In this document: positions 1 to 12,534 of the stretch, in pieces
How the letters are laid out: every line of letters begins with the position of its first letter
How positions within the stretch are numbered: position 1 is the stretch's first letter
From: Allodiplogaster sudhausi
Lineage: Eukaryota > Nematoda > Chromadorea > Rhabditida > Diplogasteridae
NCBI GenBank assembly: GCA_945643635.1
Contig: CALZFC010000249.1
Span: 147,501 to 211,500 of the forward strand
Direction: 5' to 3'
DNA: 64,000 nucleotides
The notes under the pieces: model-generated
The model's database searches: none
The model's input: the letters and a program-made list of their open reading frames with translations, nothing else
What the model was told of the DNA's origin: nothing
Made by a program: the position numbers and the translations under genes

Positions 1-51
<51 letters not shown>

Positions 52-1366
52 AAGAGAGATAGAGGACCTCGAAATTTCCACTACTTTTGTGTAGTATTCC
101 GTCTTGATTGATCAGCTGACATTATCTTCGAGTAGACGTCTATTATTGAAAGTGGTTAGAGAACACGTAAAAGCCGGAGGCAACAAGAGATGTGTATGAG
201 AGAGAGAGAGAGAGAGAGAGTGAACGGGAAGACATGGATGTCAAATACATTGTTTTGGCCTGTTTTGCTCAAGGTCCTGTTTGTGCAAAGGCGAAAGTAG
301 AAGCACTTTGACTCTCTTTCTGCTCTCTCTTCTCTCTGTCTCGCTCTCTCTCTCTCTCCCTCTCTCTCTCTCTTCTCTCTCTCTCGCTCTCGCTCCATTT
401 CTCTCTCTCTCTCTCTCCTACATACGGTCTAAAGCAGAGGTAAGTCGTAACCTCCTAACCTGCTTGACATGGTCAGTGCGGCTACTTCAAAGCGAACACA
501 TAAGATATAACGAAAGTCGCTTTTACACAGTGCCTGATGTTAGGGCAGATATGAGAGAATGAGAGAGAGAGAGAAAGAGAGAAAGAAAGAGAATGAGAGA
601 GAAATAGAGAAAGAGAGTGAGAGAGAAAAAGAGTGAGAGAGAAAGAGCGAGAGAGAAAAAGAGAGAGTGAAAGACAGTGAGAGAGAAAGAGAGAGAGATA
701 GAGAAAGAGAGAAAAAAAGAGAGTGAGGGAGAGAGAAGGTTAGGCTAAGATTTTATGACAACTTGCCACCGTAAATGAAGAATCATATAAGTTTTCCGGT
801 GCCCTTATGTTAGCGGTTGGGATGCTCGTTAAATTACCGTGCTTTATGATAAAGATAGAGAGACTGAGAAGGAGATAGACTGGGAAAGAGGGGAAGAGAG
901 CGGGAGAGAAGGAGGGAGAGGTGGAAATGGTGAGAGAGAGTGAGAGAGAAAGAAAGAGGGAGAGAGACTACGAGAGAGAATGAGAAAGGGAGAGAGAGAA
1001 ATATGATGAGAACAAGTGCCACAAATGTGTCCCGATGTCAGAAGAACAACCACCAGTTGTTAGGATTGTCTCACTTACACATCTCCTCCGTTGGAAAGAG
1101 AAGGAAGATTAATAAGCGCCCTGTGACGGGCTGGGAGAGAGTGAGAGAGAGAGAGGGAGCGAGTGTGAGACAGGACAGCTTTACCGCATTTCATTCGAGA
1201 TCAGGTGTCAACTGGTTGAAATGAAAATGAAAAAAAAATTACTGATCTTAATGGAAGATAATCTACGTAACCCTCTCGGTCTCTCTCTCTCTATTTCTTT
1301 TCTCTTGAAACCATCATCATCTCTGTCTCTCTCTCTCTCTATTTCTTTTTCTCTCGAAACCTCTCT

Positions 1367-1405
<39 letters not shown>

Positions 1406-1571
1406 CTCTCTCTCTCTTGCTATCGTGCTCCCGATGTGGCCTTTTGGCTACTGCGGACACCTAAAACCACTGAATAAGAGTGAATGATGGATAAGACGTA
1501 AGTCTTGACATGCTAACATATCGTCTTCTTCTTATTCATGATTTGTGCTCTCTCTCTCTCTCTCTCTCTCT

Positions 1572-1613
<42 letters not shown>

Positions 1614-1801
1614 ACTCTTCTCCTTTCCAGTGTTTTCTTCTTTCTCTTTTTATCTCTTTTCGAGATTCGCTTCACACCCATCCAAAAGGCCAAACTATGA
1701 TGTTGTTTTCCTGTCATCAGGCGAATTGAATCACAAGAAAAGAATTTGGCAGAAAATCTGTACGCATATTAGATTTAGCAAGAACGTCAAAAGTGACAAT
1801 G

Positions 1802-1846
<45 letters not shown>

Positions 1847-2096
1847 AAATCTCGCTTTTCGTAGGCATAGATTTCAGCCGCTCTATATATATAGGATTTT
1901 TTCTTTCCATTTGAAAAAATATAAATGTGCATATTTTAATGATGAAAGAAAACTTTATAAAAAAATTATTGACTTGTTTACTTGTTCACATGCTTCCACT
2001 TGCTAAAGTATGTTTATATATTTTGATGATAAAAATAAAAACAAATTAAAAATTTGTTTACTTCTCTTTACATTGTTTACACACAAAATTGTGCAG
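1..2096. repeat. GA/TC microsatellite-rich 5' flank
   Basis: Purine-pure (GA)n runs lie at about 1-62, 188-220, 553-738, 856-1000 and 1130-1165. Pyrimidine-pure (TC)n runs lie at about 300-415, 1276-1420 and 1549-1620. A (TA)n run lies at 1803-1834. Open frames here are low-complexity Arg/Glu or Ser/Leu strings and are not credible proteins. A good donor-like site follows AAAGCAGAG near 445, so an untranslated or first exon of the downstream gene could lie here, but no start codon for it could be shown. Confidence 0.85.
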
Positions 2097-3946
2097 ACTC
2101 TGGCGGCATCGACTCGTGCCTCGAGTGCTCGGAAGCTGAAGATGACGAAGAAGAAGAAGAAGAAGAAGACGCCCATCCAGGCCCTCCTTCTCTTGATCAG
2201 CGTCACCTCAACGCCGTGCACGAGGAGCTGGAGAAGTTGAACATCGCCACTGACGTCATCAACAAGCTTGAAGTGCAGCTCGATGCGGCGCGTGCCAACT
2301 TTCGGTCAATTTTTTTTATACTTTTTTTCCTACTCAAAAAAATATATATACATATTTATAACCTTGATATTTATTTAATTTAATTAATATTATTTTAATT
2401 TTTAGTCGTAATTATTTACATTGGCTGAACTAGTTCTTCTTAAGTCGTGCTATATATTGAATGATATTGTTGAGGGCTCTGGGGTTTTGGCTATTTCACT
2501 TGGCGATTTGTATACTCTATGCATATATGCATACTGTGAGCTTTGATGTCGAAGCTATAGCAGGGGCAACAGTGAGGGAGAGAGAAAAAGAGAAAGAGAG
2601 AGAGAGAGACAGAAGAGAGAGAGACAGGGAGAGAGGAAGATAGCGATAGAGAACGAGGGAGATGGACTGAATCGTGTCTATGCTGACTTTATCACTACTT
2701 TTTCGAGAGAACTACTGCATTTATGAGGTGTTCAAGCTCTCTTCCTCTTTGTTTTCCTGTCTGCTTTCGTCACATGGTGACTTGCTCTTGGAAAAGCTAC
2801 TATAATTGAAGCAACAATTTTGAGGCCGCTACCTCTTTTTTCAGAACGAACTATGCGTACGCATGTGAAAAATTATCCATTGCTCTAAACGGATATGTAA
2901 AGAACGGCTTGAACGTATGACAGATTTTTTTCTTTAGCGGTCGTATATGAACTAAAGAGATTGTGGCGCAGGTCTCTAAAACGCCCATAGAGAGAGAGAG
3001 AGGGAGAGAGAGAGTGAGTGAGAGAGAGACAAAGACAGAGAGAGAGAGTCAGCCGAGAGAAAGAGCGACAAATCAATGGTTTAATCCATTTTGATCAAGT
3101 GTTTTGCTTAAATTTCAAGACAATCACCCACTTGGGTAATCGGACTAGGGCATCTATTTGTTCCACTATTTGTAATAATGCTATTAAGAATAATAATAAT
3201 TATCCTCTCTAATACTTCCAACCTCTCTGACCACAGACAGGCTGTCGCAGCTTTCCATTTCGATACTAATCGCTCTTGTTTCGGGCTGTCCCGAAAAATG
3301 AAAACAAGGACAGCTCTCCCTACTTTTTTGGCACCGATCCGCTTTCAGTATTTAACATGTTGCCTCATCAAGCGAGAGAGAACATGTTAGAGAGGGACGC
3401 GAGAGAGAGGGAGAGCGGAGAGAGAAAGAGAGCGAGAGAACGAGAGAGCGAGAGAGGGAGAGGAAAGAGAGAAAGAGAGGGAGGGAGAGAGAATAAAGTG
3501 AAAGTTAGCCACATGGAGCTAGTCACCCGATCATGCGGACACGTCTCCGATGACAATAGTTCCAGCTTATGGTTAGAGAGAATTGTATGAGAGAGACACA
3601 TAGTGTGAGAAAGAATAGGAGAGAGCGAGAAAAATGGAGAGAGAGAGCAATAGAGAGAGAAAATAGAGAGAGAGAGAGATAAAAAGATTGAGAGAATTGT
3701 CTGACAGGTAGCCTTTACACTAGGTAAGCGCAAAAAATCTGCCTGTCCTGCTCTGTTGAAATTTCTTTCGTTCCTAGTCGGGGTACATTTCATGATAATG
3801 GCAAGAATTCTGTAGGCTTACTTATGTTAGTTTCATCGGTGTATCGAAAAAAAGTATTTGGAGGAAAATACGTTTTGGCATGGGCGAGAGGCGAGAGAGA
3901 GAGGAAAAGAGAGAGAGTGAAAGAGAGAGAGGAAAAGAGAGAGAGG

Positions 3947-3989
<43 letters not shown>

Positions 3990-4132
3990 TGCTAGCTCTG
4001 TTTGATCCCAGCGAAGCGATCGGACAGTGTGCTTCAATTCGTCTCAACGCTTCTCTTTCCTCGCGCAATGCTTGATCTGCAAGGAGCACCCTGGGGCTAT
4101 TTGCCCATCTCTCTCCTAGCCTCTTTCTGTCT

Positions 4133-4178
<46 letters not shown>

Positions 4179-6920
4179 TTCTCTCTCTCTCTTTCTCTCT
4201 CCCTCTTTCACTCTCTCTTTCACTCTCTCTTTCTCTCGTTCACTCTCTCTCTTTCTTTATCTCTCTCTCTCTCCCCAGTTTCATCTTCAGCTTCGCTCTC
4301 TTCTTATTAGACTTGCCTCCACCTGCGCGCACAATTCGCATTCAGCCATCCAAGAGGCAAACTGGCCCAGAAGGAGGAAGAAGCCAATGGAAAAGAGAAG
4401 AAGTATGATGATGATTGGAGAGATGAGATGAGGTGGATCGGCTTAATTGTAAGAGAATCTCACCAAGTGGTGATGGAGAGAGGGAGGGGCTCCAAGAGAG
4501 AGTGAGAGAGAGAGGGGGGAGAGGGGAGAGGAAGAGAGAAAGAGAGTGAGAGAAAAATTTAGAAATAGAGAGAAAGATTTAGAAATAGAGAGAGATAATT
4601 GAGAACGAGACTGGAAAAAGGCGGCACAAGAAGAAAGGCAGGACTGAAGAAACAGGACTGAACTGTGGCGACTACAGTATAGGTCTGACTATGAGAGAGA
4701 AAGAGAGCAAGGAAGAGGGACAGAGAGAGAAAGAGGGAGAGGAAGAGGGAGAGAGAATGTACTCACTAATTGCAAGACAAATAAGTGAAGCTCAAGAGTA
4801 GGGGGAAGTGAGAAGAGAGAAGGAGGGGGGGGCAAAAGCAAATGTTTAGGCTCTCCCCCGCAAGTCTTTTCACCAACATGAATAAAACTCCAAATGTATG
4901 ATGTTGAACATAGCATGTGGTCTGTTTGTACGGCGGTACTACTGTGAGAGAGACAGAGACTGAGGGAGAGAGAGAGGGAGAGAGTGGGATGTGAGAGCGA
5001 GGAAGAGATGAGAGAGAGTGAGAGAGGGAGTGAGAAAGAGAGAACGATACAGATAAACCAGGAAGTTGACTTCCTGAGCGGTGCTTTATGACGGGTAATA
5101 GAACGAGTAAATGTATGCACATACCCTACAGCCCTATTCTTATCCGATGAAGAGGAAGAACACCAAAGATGAAGCAAATTAAATCGACGAAAATGTACTA
5201 AAATTAATTAAAATTGTAGGATTTATTGCAAAACACATAACTAATTGTAAGAGTTTGTGAAATAATTAAATTTATTTTCATGATAAAATAAAAGATAAAT
5301 AAATTAATAATCTTTCAATATGTTCAGCGAGGTGCAGAATAGCTGGTCGGAGAAGCTGAAGGAGCTGAGCAAAAAGTACGGGTCGTCCATAGCGAAGGCG
5401 AGGCCATACTACCAGGCACAAGTGCAGGTGTGTGTGGTGACTTAAACATTGATCTATTGTTTTTTTTTTATTTATTTCCTTAAATAAATAGTAAACACTT
5501 TCTAATTATTGAATGGTTGCCAAGGCTGAAAAAAGGAAATAAAAAGAGGATATTTATGTTGATCAATGTGGAATAAATAATGTTCAACAATTTTTTTTTA
5601 GATGTCGTTTAAGAGTTCTTTATTAACTGGTCTCATTGATGGGGCAATGCTGAGCTCCTTGGCTAGTGAGCTACATATGTGTTGGCTTTATCGTTGTCCT
5701 TTCTTTCTATCTCTCGTTTCTCTCTCTCTCTCTCCCTCTCTCTCTCTGGCTGCCTCTCTCTCGTTTCCGCCTTCTCTCTCTCTCAGACTGTCTCACCCTC
5801 GTTTCCTTTTCCCTCTCTCTCCCTCTCTCTCTCTCCCTCCCTTTCTCTCATCTAGCACGGATATTAATATTTGCCCAGCTACCATAGTTGCCAGCCGTCA
5901 ACCTGCGTCATTGCAAGCCGTTTGGCCTTCCTGGCGACTACGTCAAAGGGCCTGTTGCCATGTTCAACCAAAACTGGAGAACCATTTACAGTTAGCTCCA
6001 GCCATTGACCCCTTTTGATCTCCACTTCTGTATTTGTTCTACGATTGAGGGGTCGAGATTGATTAACCATAAGAAACACCATTGAGTACGAGGTGCAGTT
6101 GAAACGTCAGTCATAGAATGAAATTTTCACGCAGAGATTGAGGACGCATGCATAAGTCAATTGAATATAACATGAAAAAATTGAATGCTCAAATATGTAT
6201 AGTACTTTCAGAGTGGTCCACAGCCCGTTAGGTTATTTCCCAGTCGTGCGTCTGCGCAAACCACCGTGACTTGAAACTAGAAACAATTGCATTCACCTTT
6301 AAAAAAAAAGCATACTATTCGGGGAAAAAGAATGTTGTGTTGCCAAATAATATATATATATATATATATAATTTGCATTGGATGACTCATTTTGTGTGAA
6401 GTGTAGCTGTCGTTTCGTAAGTGGAGACCAACTGGGAGGGTCGTGGGGACGAGGATATTGGGTAGTGTACATAGGATATTTGTGCTTCAGAATGTTGTTA
6501 TGGATGAGTCATCAATACTTCTGCTCATATCATAGAACTGAGATTAATGTGGGAACGAACTCTTGCAAAGGCATTGGCGTTTTGGCTATTGGCTAACGGG
6601 AACATTATGCTGGTTTACTTTAATAAATTGTTGCTTTGATAACAAAGAGGAAATTTTATTTTAGTAAAACTCCTAAGTCTAACCAATGAGTACGATTTAA
6701 GAATGGAAATGCACACGTCAGTGCATTGAGAGAAGGTTTATCGAGCCCCCCCCCCTTGCTCATGTCAGTAGTTCGATTCTTTTTAAGACTATTTTATGAC
6801 TCTCGTTATCGGGGAAGGACCTGCGCAATTGAGTGCTCTTGTCCCTGCACCGCATGCCCAGTAGATATTGATAGGGCAAATATCCAATGCCTATTTCTTT
6901 GACTCTCTCTCCCTCTCTTG

Positions 6921-6958
<38 letters not shown>

Positions 6959-9900
6959 ATGAACTGTACAAGATATCATCCCGTGGCAACACGTCATCTG
7001 CCGTTGAATATTCGTTCCATCTATCAAATCGAAAGAACATCTCGGGTGTCGTGGAATAGGAATATTATGAGAATGTAAAAGGTTCAGGTGCTCGATCATT
7101 ACTTAATGTGTCTGGTCTGAAACAAAGACAAAGAAACGATTTGAGGGATCATATGACCTTGAGAGAAGTCGCAAAGAGCCACACATGTTCGGAACCAGAC
7201 GGAAGATAAGTGGAAGGCAGAAGGAACAGAGCAAGTCGATTTCTAACCGGTCTAGTTCTCTCGCTTTTTCTCTCTCTATTACTCTTTCTCGCTCTCGCAT
7301 CCCTGTCTTTCTCTCTGTTCATTCATTCCTGTTTCTCTCTCCTCTTTAAAATAATTATTCTCCTACTTGTCTCACAATCAGTATTCCTTCAAGAAGATTT
7401 CTAAACTGAACCAGCAAGGAACAATTTGGAGTCAGGGATACTTTCAGTGCAAATTAGCTTGTAGGAAGATAGGAGCTGAGAAAAGGACTGGCCAGTATTT
7501 AGAGGATAAGCTTGAACGGGGTGTTGGAGTTGGTCAAGGGGAGTCTGATAGGGAACAGTAGAGAGTGAGAGTAGATGAGAAACTGAGAGGCCAGCGGTAG
7601 AGAGAGAGATGGAGGGATATAGTAATAGAGATATTGAGGGACAGAGAGAGAGAACAGCTAGAGAGAGAAAGAGAAAGAGAGCTAAAGAGATAAAGGTAGA
7701 GAAAAGAGAGAACGAGAACGCTGCCCAATCTCGTTTTTTTCCGTCGTCAATTTAGCTCTTGTATGGAGTGGACACTTCAAAGGCACGAGGCATTGTTCGG
7801 TCCATGGCTTGCTCTGCAATACAGAAAGAGTGAGCTATTTAGGAAGGGAAGAAGGAAGAAAGAGATCTCGAAGGAGGGAATTGGGAAGAAAGGTTCATTC
7901 TTGTGAACGGTGCACACAAACATTTCAATACATGGATAAGAGATAAAATGCTAACAAATCAGAATGGTAATAAAATTTAGAAATAATTTTTTTTTTAATA
8001 TATGTAATATTTTATTTGAATGCAAATTGTGCGATGCAAGTGCAAAGAAATAAGTGTTATCGGATGCAAATTTATGCAATGCAGTAAAAAAAACGTTTCA
8101 TTGAAAGAAATAAAATGCTAGAAAATATATTTTTATTATTATTACTTATTTTTGTCTGTCATAAATAATTAAATTTTTGCAGGAGCGCAAGCTGCGCGAA
8201 GAGTCGCAACGCGCCGCGATCCGCTTCGAGCGCGCCTCGAATCTGCTTGCTGTCGCCAAGCAGCAGGTGCAGCTCACGCAGGACAGCCTCAGCCGGCAGA
8301 GCAACGTGCATCCCGAGTGCCTCGAGGTGCGATGCTACAGTAGAGCGGGAGGACGGGTCTCCATGAGAAAATATTTTAAAATTGAACATTTGCTCGTGTC
8401 ACCGAAACTCTGCTACTGTGTGAAGGGTTGATCAGAGCTCATCTATAAGTTTGCGAAAGAAAAACTGATAAAGAAATATAAAAATAATTTATAATAATTA
8501 TTATTATTAATAAATGAATAATTAAATAATAATAAGAGCAATAATAATAGTAAGCAATAGGAATAGCAGTAGCAATAGGAATAAATAGGAATAAATAATA
8601 ATAATATTGATAGTAATAATGATGAATAATATTAATAATGAAAAAGTAAAGAAATACGGATTTCCTATCTTGAGGTGCTGAACCATCACATCCAGCGCGT
8701 CTCCGAAGCAGAGGCGGAACGAGTCGCAGCAGAAGAGCAGCATCGATCCTATGCTGAGAAGTTAGTAATAATATATCCATTATACTTAACAGCGCGAGTA
8801 TGGCATTTGAAATCGACCAATTTTTTGGTATTTTGTACTACGGTCATTTAAAGGAGCAGTCCATGGAGATTACAATGTTGCTGAATTTTTTGTTAATACT
8901 ATCCGGTTTAACTAGAAACATCGTTAGGAAAAGTGATAATGCGTCCTGAAGGCGGCCCTGAGGAGAAAAACCACATTTTCCCCACGCCGTACTGTAGAAT
9001 TTAGGGAGTGACGTCATCACCCCTTGCCTATTTTGTCCGCATGCACTCCCTCATTCTACCAGAAAGAAGGTGAAAACTAGGTGCGAAGCGGCAAGCCACG
9101 CTTGAGATTCGAGGGAAGAGAAAAGAGGCAGAGAGAAAAAGGCTCACAAAGTCTAGTTTGTAGTGATGGATACTGTGCTAGCATACCGCCAAAACTTTTT
9201 ACAATATCTTGCGCGAATTCAAACGTTAGTTCTGCACAAGCGGCTTTCAAACTCCATGGATAGTTCCTTTAACAACCTCGTCATCAAACAGCTTTGCACT
9301 GACAATGAGCGTTAAAATAAGGAAATAAGGCTCACGAGAACCGCCTATGCATGTCGTACATTATCTTTTTCTTAAAAAGAACCCTCTTTTCTTGAAAACC
9401 ATTATAGCGTTTTAAATCTATTTCCCGTATCTTTTTAAAGTAAAAAAAAATAATAAATTAGAATTGGCATAGTAATTTTGTAATATATTTCAAGATAATT
9501 TTTTTCCTTTATTTATATTACAACATTGGAAAATTTTTTTTTTTTAATTTAATTTTTTTTCCTGACAGAATGATCACGATGGCGGCGTCGATCTCGTCGA
9601 TGGAGAAGGAGCAACGGTCAGCGATCAAGAAGAGCCGCGCCTACTTTGAGAGTGCACTCGAATTCTCGCGCGTCCTCGACCGCCAGAAGGCACTCATTCT
9701 TCAGCTAGAGGCAGAGGTGCAGAAGGGATTTTAATTAATTTATTAATTTACTTACTTAGTTATTTACTATATTAATAATAATGTGAGAATACTGAAAAGA
9801 CTTCTTCTAGAAGATTCGACTAACGGGAATAGTAAATCAAATTTATTTGTTTATATCACCACCATACAACAGCGGCAACTTTTATCCTGTGGTTTTGCGT

Positions 9901-12534
9901 TACTGGTTTGTTATGAAAGTGTTTACATTTAGCGCAGGCTGTTATGGCCGTAAACGGGCATCAATAATCTACTTTAACCTTATGATCTCTAATGAGTAAA
10001 TATAATAGTCGCCGCAAATTTTCATTTTATCCACTTTTTGTCGCATAAAACTTCAGTTCTTGTTTGCTGCCCAAATTGACGAACACTAAATTTCTTCTCT
10101 TCTTTCTCTCAGGTCCGCCAGAAGAAGTGCGACTACGCGACGTCGCTCTCCAATCTCGAGCGCATCTCCGACTCGATCCACGAGCAGCGCAGCCTGGGCG
10201 GAGCGTCCGCTCGCTCCGCAGGGGGCGGAGCCAAGGCAGCCGTGGGAATCAAGGGGGCGGAGTCTGCACCCGATGGACCGCCGCCGTACAGGTTAGCAGA
10301 GTTCATGTTCTGCTTGTACCGTCTTCAACAAAAATGAATCACAAAAATGGTCTTCAATTGCTTTAAAAAATTGATGATATTTTTATTTAATTTATTAAAA
10401 AAACATTTATGAATGGGGATGAGGTATTAAATTTAATATTTACATTATTTCAGGCCTACAGCGCCTCCTGCCTACGACGACCATCGCTTCGACAGGCGAG
10501 ACGGCGCTCACTTTGTCATTTCACCGCCGGAAGACCAGGTATTCAGGCTATTCCTGTTTGGTCCCGCAGCGCTCATTCCTGATTACCGTATCTAGGAATA
10601 GCAAAATTTTATTTCAAGATTGACGCATGCAACGTTGGTCCAAAGGTTGAACTTCCTGACATCCATCTTTATTGCTTTATTTTAAACGAAAGGTAACTTG
10701 ACATTCCAGATCCCAGTCTTCTCGGTGCGTTTTACGAGGCTGTAGAGTGATGAAAGTGGAGAAAGAAAATAAAGAGAGGATAGATAGAGAGGAAAACAAG
10801 AAAAGCGTAAATAATTCAAAGATGTCGTCCCATCCTCCCCATCCCGATACTTTTTGATAAACTGATGAGCTATGCTTGATTGTAAATTGGCATTCTATCC
10901 TCCCAGAAAATATTCATTCGACACTCAATAGAGCTTTAGCCTGAAAATATTGAGACACTAGCAGGGATTGAACTCTCGCTTTATGCTCTAATAGGCTAGG
11001 GGCTAACCATTAAGCCATCAAGGGTACCTTTTTAGCAAGAAGTGGACGCGGTGCTTTCTCTCCTGGATGAAGAGGGCGCCGAAAAGGCGGGCCGTTCTCT
11101 CGGCTCCGGAGTCATTCTCCTCGCACAGCAACTCATGGGAGGTGGACGAAGGGGCGAGGACGACAGGCACAAGGAGAAGTTTGAGTCAGTACTGTTTTTT
11201 TATTAGTAGTTTTTTTTCTTGTATAAAATATCTTAAGAGATTGTCTTAAAGTTTATAATTCAAATCCTTTTTATCCATAATTTTAAATAGAAGTTGTGCA
11301 TTAAATTTTATAGTTAGAGTGATTAATAAAGCAAATAATAAATTAATTAAAATTATTTTCGAATTAATTTTCTCCCTTTCAGCTTGAGTGGCTCGCAGAC
11401 GGACGTCAGCTACCACACGACGCTGCCTGAGGGCAGCCTTCCGATTCACTCGTCCACTTCTTCGTCGCTGCACTCCATGGGAGAGTCGGGCGAGTCCAGC
11501 GAGGTCCGTGTTGAATTGAACACAAAAAAGAATAGTAGTTACAAATTGGTTAATTTTTAATAGAATTGGAGTGGACATATGTATGCACGCCAAGCCATGC
11601 CTTGGACAACAGCGATTTTTAAAAATATATATCTACTAGGTACGCTTTATTGAATACCGGCGGTTTTTGCTCACAGGATCAAGTGAAAGAAATGGGCATT
11701 GCGCGGTATGTTGGTTCTGTCGCAGCTGACACTGGGAAAAATTGTTTAAATAGTTTATCTTTTAATCAAATTTTTTAAATAATTAATTAATTGGGAGTCT
11801 ATAAATCTTCAAAAATATTGTTTGGACAAGCCGGGATATTGAAAAAAATGATGCAGAAACCAGTAAAGTATGTAGCTTCCTGTATTTTTGAAAGCAGGTG
11901 GATTTGTTGCTAAAAGCAAGCATAAAAGAATGTGTATTTGCTTTGGATTGTAGCAACATCTAATATACATATAATGTTGTGCTAATGTCTTTCCCGCTCA
12001 AGTTGTCCTGTCGGGAAATTAGCTTTTTTTCAAACCAATTTTTCAGGTGCAAGTTAATTTTATATTTCTAGGATATCTCTTTTTCTGGGTGCTCATATTC
12101 CGCTTTTTCCCTTCCCAGGTGTCCTCGCTAGCGTCGGGCCGCCTCGACTGCACCATGACCGATGAAGCTCTCTCGGGCATGCTCCGCAGCCATTCCACGC
12201 TCATTTCGGTTAGAATATCTCTCTTTTTGTGAGCGTGTATATCTTCTTCTTCTTCTACCAATGTTTCAATAAATAAGAAATAATTATTTATTTTGTGTAT
12301 TTCATTACATTTCAGTTATTTCAACTTCAAAAAAAAGGACGTTAGAAAATGTGTTTTGTTATTCTCGAACTGAAATACTGAGAAAATTTAAGGAGAAAAG
12401 AAAACTTAAATTTAAAGTTACCCTCGCAGGAGATTGACGGCTGTGCCGAGCGGGTGGAGTCGCTGCTAAAGCGAAGCTTCAGCGATGCCGACCCGGAGAG
12501 CGGCGTCGAGAGCACGACGGGGAGCAGCAACTAA
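2097..12534 (+). CDS. SH3BP5: SH3BP5/REI family protein (Rab11 GEF), 5' incomplete
   Basis: Exons: 2097-2304, 5328-5427, 8183-8326, 8675-8760, 9569-9716, 10113-10291, 10454-10538, 11036-11184, 11393-11503, 12119-12208, 12430-12534 (stop TAA). Phases agree at every junction. The first visible exon opens after an acceptor, so the start codon lies upstream. An acidic Glu-rich stretch precedes EELEKLNIATDVINKLE, the signature start of the SH3BP5 coiled coil. Exons 2-6 continue the long heptad-rich helix through KKSRAYFES and NLERISDSIHEQR, matching the vertebrate protein in order. Exons 7-11 encode a Pro/Ser-rich, low-structure tail, as in the family. Members (Sab in mammals, REI-1/REI-2 in C. 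elegans) act as guanine-nucleotide exchange factors for Rab11 on membranes; mammalian Sab also binds JNK at mitochondria. Family identity is firm; which role this copy has is inference. Two introns near 3 kb are packed with microsatellites. Confidence 0.9.
2572..7712. repeat. GA/TC arrays in introns 1 and 2 of the SH3BP5 gene
   Basis: Outside the 5328-5427 exon, the two long introns contain alternating purine and pyrimidine tracts. GA-rich tracts lie at about 2572-2650, 2990-3065, 3370-3495, 3583-3690, 3890-3990, 4470-4600, 4690-4760, 4945-5045 and 7560-7712. TC-rich tracts lie at about 4130-4275, 5700-5850, 6900-6953 and 7255-7345. A (TA)n run lies at 6350-6370. No exon-like GC-rich reading frame with splice sites was seen between them. 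Confidence 0.8.
8847..9272. mobile_element. small inverted-repeat (MITE-like) element in SH3BP5 intron 4
   Basis: The left end reads TTTAAAGGAGCAGTCCATGG and the right end is its near-complement (CTCCATGGATAGTTCCTTTA). This gives about 22-bp imperfect terminal inverted repeats around roughly 426 bp. A second inner inverted pair (AGGGAGTG ... CACTCCCT near 9002 and 9045) suggests a folded structure. There is no transposase frame. The structure fits a non-autonomous DNA transposon; the superfamily cannot be fixed because the duplicated target is ambiguous (TTTA/TTAA/TA). Confidence 0.55.

Noticed and set aside
156..1724. Several open frames of 60-140 codons on both strands
   Set aside because: They are translations of (GA)n or (TC)n into Arg/Glu or Ser/Leu strings, with no splice sites, motifs or normal composition.
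10958..11034. tRNA-like sequence on the minus strand (TGGCTTAATGGTTAG and GAGTTCAATCCC resemble A and B boxes)
   Set aside because: The acceptor and T stems do not pair and the anticodon arm is poor; at best a decayed tRNA or SINE relic. Its 3' end overlaps the acceptor of SH3BP5 exon 8.
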